Positions 26,235 through 34,552 of a stretch of 64,000 nucleotides of DNA are shown piece by piece. Every line of letters starts with the position of its first letter. The stretch's first letter is position 1. The notes below the pieces were generated by a model that saw only the letters and a list, made by a program, of their open reading frames with translations, was not told the DNA's origin and ran no database searches. The position numbers and the translations under genes were made by a program. Origin of the DNA: Solirubrobacter sp035555675 (lineage in GTDB: Bacteria; Actinomycetota; Thermoleophilia; Solirubrobacterales; Solirubrobacteraceae); assembly GCA_035555675.1 (NCBI GenBank), contig DATMGH010000180.1, forward strand, positions 1 to 64,000, given 5' to 3'.

Positions 26235-26951
26235 TCAGGAGCACTTGACGTCGGCCGTGGCGGTGTGCGTCGGCACGGCCGGCGGGCCCGGGTTGTTCAC
26301 GAACGTGATCGTGTTCTTGAACGTGAGCTTCTTGCTCTTCGGGCAGCTGTTGATCTTGACGAGGCTCTTGCCGCCCTTGGACCAGAGGTTCGCGGTGATG
26401 TCGACGAGGCCGTTGTAGACACCGGCGGGCAGCTGCTGGGCCGGGTTCTCCGGGATCTTGACGGTCAGCGCGTTGCCGCTGATCTTGCCGGTCGCGACGC
26501 CGGTGATCGCGCCGTCACCGAGCTTGAGGTAGAACGCGATCGTCTTCGCCCCGGTCGCGTACGGCGTGACGTTGAACTTGACCGGAGACGGCGCCGTGCC
26601 GCTCACGCCGGCGAGCGCGTTGGCGACCGTGGTCGGGCCGATCTGCGACTTCTTGTCACACGCCGCCGGCCCCTGGTTGGCGAGCTTGCTGACGCTGCAC
26701 GTCTTGAAGTCCTTCGTGGAGAGCGTGATGCCCTTCGGGACGACGATCTTCAGCTGAGACGCGGTCTGGCTCGTGGCGTTGTTCTTGATCTTCAGAACGA
26801 GCTTCGTCGCCTTCGGCTTCTTGCTCGTGCCGGCCTTGCTCGGGCTGAGGCTGACCGACAGGGTCGAAGTTGGCTCGTCCTGGGCCTGGGCGATGCCGGT
26901 GAGGCCGAGGGCGAACGCCGCCGTGCCGGCAGCGAGGAACGTCTTGCGCAA
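26235..26951 (-). CDS. Secreted beta-sandwich-like protein
   Basis: 238 residues. A signal peptide (FLAAGTAAFALGLTGIAQA) precedes a Thr/Ser/Lys-rich exported protein with Cys pairs (KTCSVSKLANQGPAACDKKS). The pattern C-x(n)-GPAAC with IGPTTVANA resembles secreted repeat-poor proteins common in Thermoleophilia; function unknown. The TTG at 26951 is chosen because GAGGAG lies 7 nt upstream and the signal peptide begins right after. Ends just before a perfect terminator. Confidence 0.75.
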   Translation of the reverse strand: MRKTFLAAGTAAFALGLTGIAQAQDEPTSTLSVSLSPSKAGTSKKPKATKLVLKIKNNATSQTASQLKIVVPKGITLSTKDFKTCSVSKLANQGPAACDKKSQIGPTTVANALAGVSGTAPSPVKFNVTPYATGAKTIAFYLKLGDGAITGVATGKISGNALTVKIPENPAQQLPAGVYNGLVDITANLWSKGGKSLVKINSCPKSKKLTFKNTITFVNNPGPPAVPTHTATADVKCS

Positions 26952-27079
26952 GGAGGGACTCCTCAGGGAGTGGGTGGTGTTTCCGAACTGGAGAGGCGCG
27001 GGCGGGCAGGCCGCACCGCGGACTGGTATCAACAACACGTCAGGAGTGAAAAAGTTTCGCTGCTAGCGTCGCGGGCCGC

Positions 27080-27820
27080 ATGCGTTCCGAGAGTCCGAGC
27101 ATCACTGCTCCACCGTTTCCTCGCAACTTACCGTGGATCAATGCGGCGATGCTCCGCATGGACCAGCAGCGCGGGAAAGTCGTGCTGCTGGAGTTCTGGG
27201 ACTTCTGCCGCGTCAACTCCCTGCATACGCTGCCGTACCTGAAGGCGTGGCACGAGCGCTACGCCGCCCACGGGCTGCGCGTCGTGCAGGTGCACACGGG
27301 CGGGTTCCTTCCCGCGCGGTCGGAAGCGAACGTCCGGCGCGCGGTCGAGCGGCTGGGCATCGAGTGGCCGGTGGTGGTCGACGCCGAGCTGGAGATCTGG
27401 GACATCTACGGCAACGAGGGCTGGCCGGCGCGCTACCTGTGGGACCAGGAGTCGACGCTCTATTCGCTGCACTACGGCGAGGGCGCGTACACGGAGACCG
27501 AGCTCGAGATCCAGTCGCTGCTGGGCGTGTCGCAGGAGCCGGTCGCGCCGGTGCGGCCCGAGGACGAGCCGGACGCGCTGATCGTCGCGCCGACGCCCGA
27601 CCAGGCCGGCGCCTACTCGGGGCCGTACGCCGCCGGGGGCGTCTGGGTCGTGGTCGACGGCGCGGGCACGCTGTCGGTCGACGGCGCGCCGTTCCCGGTG
27701 GTGGAGCCGGGGTGCTTCGAGGTGGTCGCGCACGAGCGCCACACGGAGGCGGAGCTGGCGCTGGAAGCCGGCGAGGGCGTGACCGTGCACGCCACGTGCT
27801 TCACGCCCGGTCTGGCCTGA
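27080..27820 (+). CDS. Thioredoxin-fold protein, DipZ/TlpA-like, with substituted active site
   Basis: 246 residues. A thioredoxin-like domain (~15-150) aligns by eye with the DipZ group whose active site reads FWTY-x-CINC-x-RTLPYL. Here it reads FWDFCRVNSLHTLPYL, so both catalytic cysteines are replaced (by Arg44 and Ser47) and one cysteine is shifted to position 43. A C-terminal beta domain of ~90 residues follows (VVDGAGTLSVDGAPFPVVEP). No signal peptide is evident. TAGCGT 10 nt upstream of ATG. Probably not a classical disulfide exchanger. Confidence 0.8.
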   Translation: MRSESPSITAPPFPRNLPWINAAMLRMDQQRGKVVLLEFWDFCRVNSLHTLPYLKAWHERYAAHGLRVVQVHTGGFLPARSEANVRRAVERLGIEWPVVVDAELEIWDIYGNEGWPARYLWDQESTLYSLHYGEGAYTETELEIQSLLGVSQEPVAPVRPEDEPDALIVAPTPDQAGAYSGPYAAGGVWVVVDGAGTLSVDGAPFPVVEPGCFEVVAHERHTEAELALEAGEGVTVHATCFTPGLA

Positions 27821-28889
27821 GCTCCGCGTGGCCGCGGTCGCCGAGCAGGCGGACCAGCCGCGGCGGTCCGTCGTCCTCGACGATCACCGCGGTGCCCGGC
27901 CAGTACGGCGAGCGGTTCGGCTCCGGGCCGACGAAGTGCGGCTGGTAGACCCACGATCCCGTGTTGACGATCCCGTCCCACTCGACCGGGTCGTCCCCCG
28001 GCCACGGCCCGGAGCGGTGCGAGTGGCCCCAGACGACGTGGCGCGCGGGCAGGTCCAGGCGCGCGATCACCTCGCGGATGCCGCGCAGGTAGCCACGACG
28101 CAGCGCGGTCGCTGACAGGTTCGCTTCCAGCGGGCCGAGCCCGGCGCGGTTGAGCGCGAACACCGTCGCGCGGTAGCCCGCCTGCAGCGCGAGCGAGCGC
28201 GGCGTCCGCGGGCCCGTGAGCCGGCCGTAGGTCGACGCGGACGCGCTCCCGCCGACCGAGACGACGCTGTGGTCGGCGCGCTGCGTGAGCGCGTGCAGCC
28301 AGGCGTAGAGCGGGCTCAGGACCGCCTCGTAGTCGTCCGCGGTGGCGTGGCGGGCGGGGAGCTTGGCGACGTAGCGGGCCATCGTCCCCGCCGCCAGGCG
28401 CTCGAACGTCGGCACCGTCGCGTGCACGTCGGCGTAGTGGCCGTGGAAGGCGTAGACGTCCTCGCGCAGCCAGACGCCGGGGTAGGCGAGCTGGAGCCTT
28501 GCCGGTGCTGCCGCGGCCGCGAGGCGCTGGGCGAGCGGGCCGGCGTCGCGCGGCTCGAACCGCTGCTCGAGGCCGAGGAAGCCGGACGGCTCGCTCTGCA
28601 GCCGCGCGTCGATCCAGCCCGCCGCGAGCCCGTGGTCGTGGTTGCCGGCCAGCAGGAGCAGCTCCTTGTCCGGGCCGAGCGCGGCGCCGACGTCGGCGAA
28701 GAACGGCGCGGCGATCTCCAGCGCGTCACGGTGCGCGGCCTCGCGCAGCTCGAGCCCGTCGCCGAGGATCACGAACCGGTCGACGTCGTCGAGGGCCTCG
28801 AGCAGCGGCGCGCGCAGGTCGGCCCGGCGCAGCAGGTCGGTGCGCTGGGTCTTGCCGAGGTGCAGGTCGGAGACGACGAGGGTCCGCAT
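27801..28889 (-). CDS. Calcineurin-like metallophosphoesterase
   Basis: 362 residues with the complete five-block metal site: DLHLG (7-12), GDGLEL, GNHDHG, HGHY and GHSHRSG. The family hydrolyses phosphomonoesters or diesters with two metal ions. Inserts between blocks (YAWLHALTQRADHSVV) make it longer than simple phosphatases and resemble UDP-diacylglucosamine/serine-threonine phosphatase relatives. The substrate is unknown. Its 3' end overlaps the thioredoxin-like gene by 20 bp. Divergent from the CoA-transferase, with 24 bp between starts. Confidence 0.88.
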   Translation of the reverse strand: MRTLVVSDLHLGKTQRTDLLRRADLRAPLLEALDDVDRFVILGDGLELREAAHRDALEIAAPFFADVGAALGPDKELLLLAGNHDHGLAAGWIDARLQSEPSGFLGLEQRFEPRDAGPLAQRLAAAAAPARLQLAYPGVWLREDVYAFHGHYADVHATVPTFERLAAGTMARYVAKLPARHATADDYEAVLSPLYAWLHALTQRADHSVVSVGGSASASTYGRLTGPRTPRSLALQAGYRATVFALNRAGLGPLEANLSATALRRGYLRGIREVIARLDLPARHVVWGHSHRSGPWPGDDPVEWDGIVNTGSWVYQPHFVGPEPNRSPYWPGTAVIVEDDGPPRLVRLLGDRGHAELRPDRA

Positions 28890-28913
28890 GCTCGGGCACT
28901 AGTGTGCCGGTCC

Positions 28914-30065
28914 ATGCCGCCGCTCGATGGGATTCTCGTCGCCGACTTCTCCCGTGTCCTCGCCGGGCCGCTCGCCGCGATGCTGCTCGGCGACCTGGGC
29001 GCCGACGTGATCAAGGTCGAGCGGCCGGACGGCGGCGACGACACGCGCGCGTGGGGGCCGCCGTGGCACGACGGGGACGCGACGTACTACCTCGGGCTCA
29101 ACCGCAACAAGCGGTCGATCGCGCTCGACCTCGCCGACCCGGTCGACCGCTCGCGCGCGCGGACGCTCGGGGAGCGGGCGGACGTGCTGATCGAGTCCTT
29201 CCGGCCCGGGCTGATCGCGTCCTGGGGCCTGGACGGGGACACGCTGCGGGCCCGCAACCCCGGCCTGGTGTCGTGCTCGGTGACCGCGTTCGGGACCACG
29301 TCGGACGAGGCCAAGGCGCTGCCGGGCTACGACTTCCTGCTGCAGGCGATGGGCGGGCTGATGTCGATCACCGGCGAGCCGGACGGGCGGCCGCTGAAGG
29401 CCGGGACCGCGGTCGTCGACCTCGTCTGCGGGCTGCTGGCGGCCAACGGGATCCAGGCGGCGCTGCTCGAGCGGGGGCGGACGGGGCGCGGGGGGCACGT
29501 CGAGGTCTCGCTGATGGACTCCGTGCTCGCGTGCCTGCTCAACCAGGGCAGTGCGTGGGTCGGGGCGGGCGTGAGCGGACGGCGGCGCGGGAACCGGCAC
29601 CCGAGCATCGTCCCGTACGAGACGTACGAGACCGCCGACCGGCCGATCGCGGTCGCGGTCGGCAACGACCGGCTGTTCGCGCGGCTGTGCTCCACGATCG
29701 GGCGGCCGGAGCTGGCGGACGACTCGCGCTTCGCCACGAACACGACGCGGGTCGCGAATGCCGACGCGCTGGCGGCGGAGTTGGAGGCCGCGCTGCGGAC
29801 CCGCTCGGCCGACGCGTGGGTGGCGGCGCTGCGGGCGGCGAAGGTCCCGGCCGGGCCGATCAACGGCATCGACGAGGCGTTCGCGCTCGCCGACGAGCTG
29901 GCGATGGAGCCGACCGAGGAGGTGGACGGCGTCCCCCTGATCCGCCCGCCGCTGCGGCTCGACGGCGAGCGCCCACCGATCCGCCGCCGCCCGCCGCGGC
30001 TGGACGAGCACGGCGACGAACTGCGCGCCTGGCTCGACGAGGCCGCCGCCGCGGCCGAACGTTAA
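28914..30065 (+). CDS. CaiB/BaiF family III CoA-transferase
   Basis: 383 residues. It begins LDGILVADFSRVLAGP and has the family signature LGADVIKVERPDGGD. A nearby GLNRNKRSIALDL and a central aspartate in PGYDFLLQAMGG match the class III catalytic Asp. It transfers CoA between carboxylic acids (formyl, carnitine, bile acid or mesaconyl type). TAGTGT lies 8 nt before the ATG. Ends before the CCTAAAGG palindrome at 30071, which can act as its terminator. Substrate not readable. Confidence 0.92.
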   Translation: MPPLDGILVADFSRVLAGPLAAMLLGDLGADVIKVERPDGGDDTRAWGPPWHDGDATYYLGLNRNKRSIALDLADPVDRSRARTLGERADVLIESFRPGLIASWGLDGDTLRARNPGLVSCSVTAFGTTSDEAKALPGYDFLLQAMGGLMSITGEPDGRPLKAGTAVVDLVCGLLAANGIQAALLERGRTGRGGHVEVSLMDSVLACLLNQGSAWVGAGVSGRRRGNRHPSIVPYETYETADRPIAVAVGNDRLFARLCSTIGRPELADDSRFATNTTRVANADALAAELEAALRTRSADAWVAALRAAKVPAGPINGIDEAFALADELAMEPTEEVDGVPLIRPPLRLDGERPPIRRRPPRLDEHGDELRAWLDEAAAAAER

Positions 30066-30070
30066 CGTCA

Positions 30071-30095
30071 CCTAAAGGGGCCAGGCCCCTTTAGG
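30071..30095. repeat. Palindromic AAAGGGGCC element, left copy
   Basis: CCTAAAGGGGCC-A-GGCCCCTTTAGG, perfect 12-bp arms. As RNA it folds as a 10-bp stem with loop CCAGG, so it may terminate the convergent CoA-transferase and phosphoesterase genes. A near-identical copy lies at 30810-30834, at the other end of the phosphoesterase gene. Confidence 0.8.
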
Positions 30096-30101
30096 AAGCG
30101 T

Positions 30102-30800
30102 TTAGACCGGTTGCACGTGGGTGACGAAGTCGCCTGAGTCCAGCAGCGCGTGGACCAGGATCGACGGCGGCTCCGTCGTGAGGACCATGTCGGGGACCTC
30201 GAAGTCGAGGCCGGACTGCACGTTGGTCGACGTGCAGGTGACGACCGGGCAGCCGCCGAGCGCCGCGGCGATCGTGCGGTGGACGTGGCCCGCGGTGACG
30301 GCGCGTACGTGGGGCGACGCGCGCAGCAGCGCCGCCAGCGCCTCGCGGTCAGCGGCCGGCAGGCCGATCGCGTCCAGCCACGCGATCCCGGTCACGAGCG
30401 GCGGGTGGTGCATCGCCACCAGCGTCGGCACGTCCTCGGTCAGCTGCGCCGCCAGCCAGTCGAGGTCGAGCGTTCCGTCGTCGCGCCCCGCGATCGTCGT
30501 GTCGCACATCACCACGCGCATCCCGCCCGCGTCGACCGTGTAGCGCGCTCCGATGTCGAACCGGTCGTGGTTTCCCGGCAGCCAGTGCACCGGCATCGGC
30601 AGCGGCGCCAGCAGCGCGCGGGCGAGCGCGTACTCCCGCTGATCCCCGGTGTTCGCGATGTCCCCCGTGAGCAGCACCGCGTCCGGCAGCGGCTTGAGCG
30701 CGAGCACGCGCTCCACGGCCGCGCTCAGCGCCGCCGGCGACGCGGCGTCCTCGAGCCGGAGGTGCGGATCGGAGAGCTGAGCGATCAACGTCTTCGGCAT
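30102..30800 (-). CDS. Metallophosphoesterase, CpdA-like class III phosphodiesterase
   Basis: 232 residues: SDPHLRL (metal site 1), TGDIANTGD, PGNHDRFD, MHHPP and TAGHVHRT form the class III cyclic-nucleotide phosphodiesterase motif set. It probably hydrolyses cAMP or a related cyclic diester; without assays other phosphodiesters are possible. ATG at 30800 has TAAGTT 7 nt upstream, and that box overlaps the edge of the palindrome 30810-30834. The gene is flanked on both sides by copies of this palindrome, unlike any other in the window. Confidence 0.9.
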   Translation of the reverse strand: MPKTLIAQLSDPHLRLEDAASPAALSAAVERVLALKPLPDAVLLTGDIANTGDQREYALARALLAPLPMPVHWLPGNHDRFDIGARYTVDAGGMRVVMCDTTIAGRDDGTLDLDWLAAQLTEDVPTLVAMHHPPLVTGIAWLDAIGLPAADREALAALLRASPHVRAVTAGHVHRTIAAALGGCPVVTCTSTNVQSGLDFEVPDMVLTTEPPSILVHALLDSGDFVTHVQPV

Positions 30801-30809
30801 CCGTCCCAA

Positions 30810-30834
30810 CTTAAAGGTGCCAGGCCCCTTTAAG
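30810..30834. repeat. Palindromic AAAGGGGCC element, right copy
   Basis: CTTAAAGGTGCC-A-GGCCCCTTTAAG, 12-bp arms with one mismatch. It starts 10 bp upstream of the phosphoesterase ATG and overlaps its TAAGTT -10 box. Confidence 0.78.
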
Positions 30835-30853
30835 TGCTCCTTATGTAACTTAC

Positions 30854-30890
30854 GTTGACTAACGCCCATTGTCAACTAGAGTTGCTCAAC
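30854..30890 (+). promoter_or_regulatory. Promoter with overlapping operator of the HTH/ClpN operon
   Basis: TTGACT (30855-30860), 16-bp spacer, TAGAGT (30877-30882), then 9 nt to the GTG. Three overlapping inverted repeats sit on it: GTTGAC-N11-GTCAAC (30854-30876), CAACT-AG-AGTTG (30873-30884) and GTTG-CT-CAAC (30881-30890). A dimeric HTH protein, most simply the first gene's product, could bind here. Confidence 0.65.
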
Positions 30891-30891
30891 T

Positions 30892-31119
30892 GTGACGATC
30901 GACCTGACCGAACCCGAGAGTCCCGCCGACGGGCTCGCCGCGGTGCTCGCGCTGCGGCGGCTCGCCGAGCAGCTCGAGGCCGCCGAGGTCGAGCGCGCGC
31001 TGCGCGACGGCTGGAGCTGGCCGGAGGTCGCGGAGGCGCTCGGCGTGACCCGGCAGGCCGTGCACAAGAAGCACGCCAAGCGGCTGATCGCCGCCGGCGT
31101 CGAGCTGAGGAGACGCTGA
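30892..31119 (+). CDS. Small helix-turn-helix regulator
   Basis: 75 residues. An acidic N-terminus precedes an HTH near the end (WSWPEVAEALGVTRQAVHKK) with a basic tail. Small proteins like this accompany single-domain Clp-N proteins in actinobacteria and are thought to autoregulate the pair. GTG start, likely leaderless. The stop TGA overlaps the next ATG (TGATG), so the two are coupled. DNA binding to the GTTGAC/GTCAAC repeats is inference. Confidence 0.82.
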   Translation: MTIDLTEPESPADGLAAVLALRRLAEQLEAAEVERALRDGWSWPEVAEALGVTRQAVHKKHAKRLIAAGVELRRR

Positions 31120-31601
31120 TGTTCAACCGGTTCACCGGCGAGGCGCGGATGGTCGTCAACGACGCGGTCGACGTCGCCGCCGAGGTGCGCTCGCCGCGCG
31201 TCGAGGCCGAGCACCTGCTGCTGGCGGTCACGCGCGGCAGCGGTCCCGTCGCCCGCGCGCTGCACGACGCGAACCTCGACTACGAGGGGCTGCGGGACGC
31301 GCTCCGGGCGGAGACCACCCGCAGCCTCGCGGCGGTCGGCGTGACCGCGGCGACGCCCGAGTTCAGCCCGTTCGTGGACCGCCCGAAGCTCGCCACCTCG
31401 GCCAAGCTCGCGCTCGAACGCGCGCTGCGCGTCGCGGTCGCCCGCGGGGACAAGCGGATCGGCAGCGCGCACATCGCGCTCGGCACCCTGCGCGCGCCCA
31501 CCGGCACCGTCCCGCGCGCACTCGAAGCGGCCGCGATCAGCCGCCCTGAGCTGATCACGAGGATCGAGCGCGCCGCAGACGACGCGCCGCCGTCACGGTG
31601 A
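31119..31601 (+). CDS. Clp N-terminal-domain protein (no ATPase)
   Basis: 160 residues. Two Clp-N repeats: the first at ~1-70 (FTGEARMVVNDAVDVAAEVR, VEAEHLLLAV) and the second at ~80-150 (LALERALRVAVARGDKRIG, SAHIALGTL). The AAA modules of ClpC/ClpA are absent, so it is a free adaptor-like substrate-binding domain. GAGGAG precedes the ATG. It forms an operon with the small HTH gene. Its 3' end overlaps the TVP38 gene by 47 bp on the opposite strand. Confidence 0.9.
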   Translation: MFNRFTGEARMVVNDAVDVAAEVRSPRVEAEHLLLAVTRGSGPVARALHDANLDYEGLRDALRAETTRSLAAVGVTAATPEFSPFVDRPKLATSAKLALERALRVAVARGDKRIGSAHIALGTLRAPTGTVPRALEAAAISRPELITRIERAADDAPPSR

Positions 31602-32226
31602 TCGCGGCCAGCACGGCCAGCACCGCGAGCGCCGCCCACAGCAGCGGGTCCGACGCCGAGAAGTCGCCCAGCGCGTGGCCGAGGTACGTCGCCGCGGCCG
31701 TGACCGGCAGCACGCCGACGAACGACGTCCACGTGTAGCGCCACGCCGGCACGCGCGCCGCGCCCGCCAGGTAGCCGACGAGGCTGTAGGGCACGAGCGG
31801 GATCAGCCGAGCGAGGACGAGCACGCCGGCGCCGCCGCGCTCGATCAGCCGCTCGGCCGCGAGCACCCGCGTCTCCCCCGCCAGCCGCACCGCGATCGGC
31901 CGCCCCGCCACGCGCCCGAGCGCGTACGCGAGCAGCCCGGACGCCGTCCACGCCGCCAGCACGAGCGGTAGCGCGACCGCGAACCCGAAGGCCAGCCCGG
32001 CCGTCGCGTTGACGATCTCGGCCGGGAAGAAGACGACGGCGTGCGCGAGGATCAGCACGACCACGACCACCCCGCCCCACACGCCGAGCGAGCGCAGCTG
32101 GGCCTGCAGGGCGTCCACGTCGCCGTGCAGGACGTGCCCGAGCGCGACCCGCAGCGGCTCGATCGCCCACACCGCCGCCGCGGCGACCGCCAGCGCGAGC
32201 AGGGTCAGCAGCAGGCGGCGGCGCAC
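31555..32226 (-). CDS. TVP38/TMEM64 (DedA-like, SNARE-associated) membrane protein
   Basis: 223 residues, about five to six membrane helices. The family loop FFPAEIVNATAGLAFGF and the conserved RLIPLVPYSLVGYLAG (Arg/Pro re-entrant segment) are present. Related DedA and TVP38 proteins act in lipid flipping, membrane potential or cation/selenite handling. GTG start with TAGCGT 9 nt upstream. It is a single gene; no partner is evident. Confidence 0.9.
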   Translation of the reverse strand: MRRRLLLTLLALAVAAAAVWAIEPLRVALGHVLHGDVDALQAQLRSLGVWGGVVVVVLILAHAVVFFPAEIVNATAGLAFGFAVALPLVLAAWTASGLLAYALGRVAGRPIAVRLAGETRVLAAERLIERGGAGVLVLARLIPLVPYSLVGYLAGAARVPAWRYTWTSFVGVLPVTAAATYLGHALGDFSASDPLLWAALAVLAVLAAITVTAARRLRRARSS

Positions 32227-32238
32227 GTGCGGCTCACG

Positions 32239-33198
32239 CTATGCGTCGGCCGCCGCCAGTGCCTGCCGGATCGGCTTCGGAAGCATGAAGCGCACGTCCT
32301 CGCGCAGCACTTCGAACTCCGAGATGTCCGTGGTCCCGCGGGCGCGGAAGAAGTCCACCAGCCCCTCGACCAGCGTCTCCGGCGCACTCGCGCCCGAGGA
32401 GATCCCGACGACCTTGACGCCTTCCAGCCAGGCCTCCTGCACCTGGTCGGCGCCGTCGATCAGGTGCGACGCGGCCCCGTGGTCGCGCGCGACGTCCACC
32501 AGCCGGTTGGAGTTGGACGAGTTCTTGGAGCCGATCACCAGCACCAGGTCGCACTGCGCGGCCATCTGGCGCACGGCGGCCTGGCGGTTGGTCGTCGCGT
32601 AACAGATGTCGTCCGTGCGCGGGCCGGTGATGTGGGGGAAGCGCTCGCGCAGGCGGGCGATGATCGAGCGCGTCTCGTCGACCGAGAGCGTCGTCTGCGA
32701 GATGTAGGCGAGCTTGTGCTCGTCCTGCACCTCGAGCGCGTCGACGTCGGCCTCGGACTGGACGAGCACGATGTGGTCGGGCGCCTCGCCCATCGTGCCT
32801 TCGACCTCCTCGTGGCCGGCGTGGCCGATCAGGATGATCGTGTAGCCGTCGGCGGCGAACTTGATCGCCTCGCGGTGGACCTTGGTCACCAGCGGGCAGG
32901 TCGCGTCGATCGTGCGCAGGTTGCGGCGCTCCGCGTCCGCGTGGACCGCGGGCGCGACGCCGTGCGCCGAGAACACCGTGACCGCGCCCTCGGGGATGCT
33001 GTCGTCGAGCTCGTCCACGAAGATCGCGCCGCGCTCGCGCAGCGTCTCCACGACGTGCTTGTTGTGGACGATCTCCTTGCGCACGTACACGGGCGCGCCG
33101 TGCAGCTCGAGCGCGCGCTCCACGGTCTGGACCGCGCGGTCGACGCCCGCGCAATAGCCGCGCGGAGCGGCGAGCAGGACCTTGTCGGGAGCATGCAT
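32239..33198 (-). CDS. ispH: 4-hydroxy-3-methylbut-2-enyl diphosphate reductase
   Basis: 319 residues. The three [4Fe-4S] cysteines are in GYCAGVDRA (Cys16), DATCPLVTK and DDICYAT. The substrate-binding histidines lie in VHNKHV and SAHGVAP, with the catalytic Glu region GHAGHEEVEGTMGE, NSSNSNRL and SGASAPETLV. It makes IPP and DMAPP at the end of the non-mevalonate isoprenoid pathway. ATG at 33198 with TACCAT 9 nt upstream; the divergent PLP gene starts 17 bp away. Standard length, single gene. Confidence 0.97.
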   Translation of the reverse strand: MHAPDKVLLAAPRGYCAGVDRAVQTVERALELHGAPVYVRKEIVHNKHVVETLRERGAIFVDELDDSIPEGAVTVFSAHGVAPAVHADAERRNLRTIDATCPLVTKVHREAIKFAADGYTIILIGHAGHEEVEGTMGEAPDHIVLVQSEADVDALEVQDEHKLAYISQTTLSVDETRSIIARLRERFPHITGPRTDDICYATTNRQAAVRQMAAQCDLVLVIGSKNSSNSNRLVDVARDHGAASHLIDGADQVQEAWLEGVKVVGISSGASAPETLVEGLVDFFRARGTTDISEFEVLREDVRFMLPKPIRQALAAADA

Positions 33199-33214
33199 CA
33201 GACTTCGATGGTAG

Positions 33215-34522
33215 ATGCTCGATCGCACGCTGCACCACGCCGAGGCGTTCCTGTCGTCCCTGCCGGAGCGGCGTGTGGGGCACCGGGCCGCTCCGGACGC
33301 CCTGCGCGTCGAGCTGACCGACGACGGTGTCGATCCGGCGCAGGTGCTGGACGAGCTGGTCGCCGCCGCGGACCCGGGCATCGTCGCCACCGCCGGTCCG
33401 CGCTACTTCGGCTTCGTCACCGGCGGAGTGCTGCCGGCGGCGCTGGCCGCGGACTGGATGACGTCGGTCTGGGACCAGAACGCGCACCTGTGGATCGGGT
33501 CGCCCGCCGCGTCGGTGGTCGAGGAGGTCGTCGAGGGCTGGGTGCTGTCGCTGCTCGGGCTGCCGGCGACCGCCAGCGTCGGGATCGTGACCGGCGCGCA
33601 GATGGCGAACGTGACGTGCCTCGCCGCCGCGCGCGACACCGTGCTCAAGCGCGCGGGGTGGGACGCGGCCTCGCAGGGGCTGATCGGGGCGCCGCCGCTG
33701 ACCGTGATCGCCGGCGCGGAGGCGCACGCGACGATCTTCAGCGCGCTACGGATGCTCGGGCTCGGGCGCGAAGGCGCGCGGCTGGTGGCGGTCGATGACC
33801 AGGGCGCGATGCTCCCGGACGCCCTCGAGCGCGCGCTGGCGGACGCCGGGCCGGCGACGATCGTGTGCGCGCAGGCGGGCAACGTCAACAGCGGCGCGTT
33901 CGACCCGTTGGAGGCGATCGCCGAGCTGTGCGCGGACGCCTGGCTGCACGTGGACGGGGCGTTCGGGCTGTGGGCGGCCGCGTCGCCGCGGCTGCGGGAG
34001 CTGGTGCGGGGCGTCGAGCGGGCGGACTCGTGGGCGACCGACGCGCACAAGTGGCTCAACGTGCCCTACGACGGCGGGCTGGCGATCGTCGCCGACCGCG
34101 CGGCGCACCGGGGCGCGCTCGGGCTCAGCGCGGCGTACCTGTCGGCGGGCGCGCAGCGCGACAACTACGACTACACGCCGGAGGCGTCGCGGCGAGCGCG
34201 CGGGTTCGCGATCTACGCCGCGCTGCGCTCGCTCGGGCGGCGCGGGCTGGCGGAGCTGATCGAGCGCAACTGCGCGCAGGCGGCGCGGTTCGCGGAGCTG
34301 CTGCGTGCCGGCGGCGCGTCGATCCTCAACGACGTCGTCTTGAACCAGGTGGTGGTCGCGGCGTCGCCGGAGGCGGTCGCGCGCGTGCAGGCGGACGGAA
34401 CGTGCTGGGCGGGCGCGACCGTCTGGCGCGAGCGCGAGGCGATGCGGATCTCCGTCTCCTCGTGGGCGACGACGGACGCCGACGTCGAACGTTCGGCCGC
34501 TGCCATCCTGCGCGCGCTGTAG
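33215..34522 (+). CDS. PLP-dependent decarboxylase (group II / aromatic-L-amino-acid type)
   Basis: 435 residues of fold-type I. PLP lysine 279 sits in TDAHKWLN, the phosphate-binding GAQMANVTCLAAAR precedes it, and the pyridine-N aspartate lies in WLHVDGAFG. PRYFGFVTGG near residue 65 is typical of glutamate/tyrosine/DOPA decarboxylase relatives. It would decarboxylate an amino acid, or catalyse a related aldehyde-forming reaction, in the cytoplasm. The starts of this gene and ispH are only 17 bp apart. Substrate unknown. Confidence 0.9.
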   Translation: MLDRTLHHAEAFLSSLPERRVGHRAAPDALRVELTDDGVDPAQVLDELVAAADPGIVATAGPRYFGFVTGGVLPAALAADWMTSVWDQNAHLWIGSPAASVVEEVVEGWVLSLLGLPATASVGIVTGAQMANVTCLAAARDTVLKRAGWDAASQGLIGAPPLTVIAGAEAHATIFSALRMLGLGREGARLVAVDDQGAMLPDALERALADAGPATIVCAQAGNVNSGAFDPLEAIAELCADAWLHVDGAFGLWAAASPRLRELVRGVERADSWATDAHKWLNVPYDGGLAIVADRAAHRGALGLSAAYLSAGAQRDNYDYTPEASRRARGFAIYAALRSLGRRGLAELIERNCAQAARFAELLRAGGASILNDVVLNQVVVAASPEAVARVQADGTCWAGATVWREREAMRISVSSWATTDADVERSAAAILRAL

Positions 34523-34552
34523 CCGCGTGCTCCGCGGCCGATTAGGCGGGGC

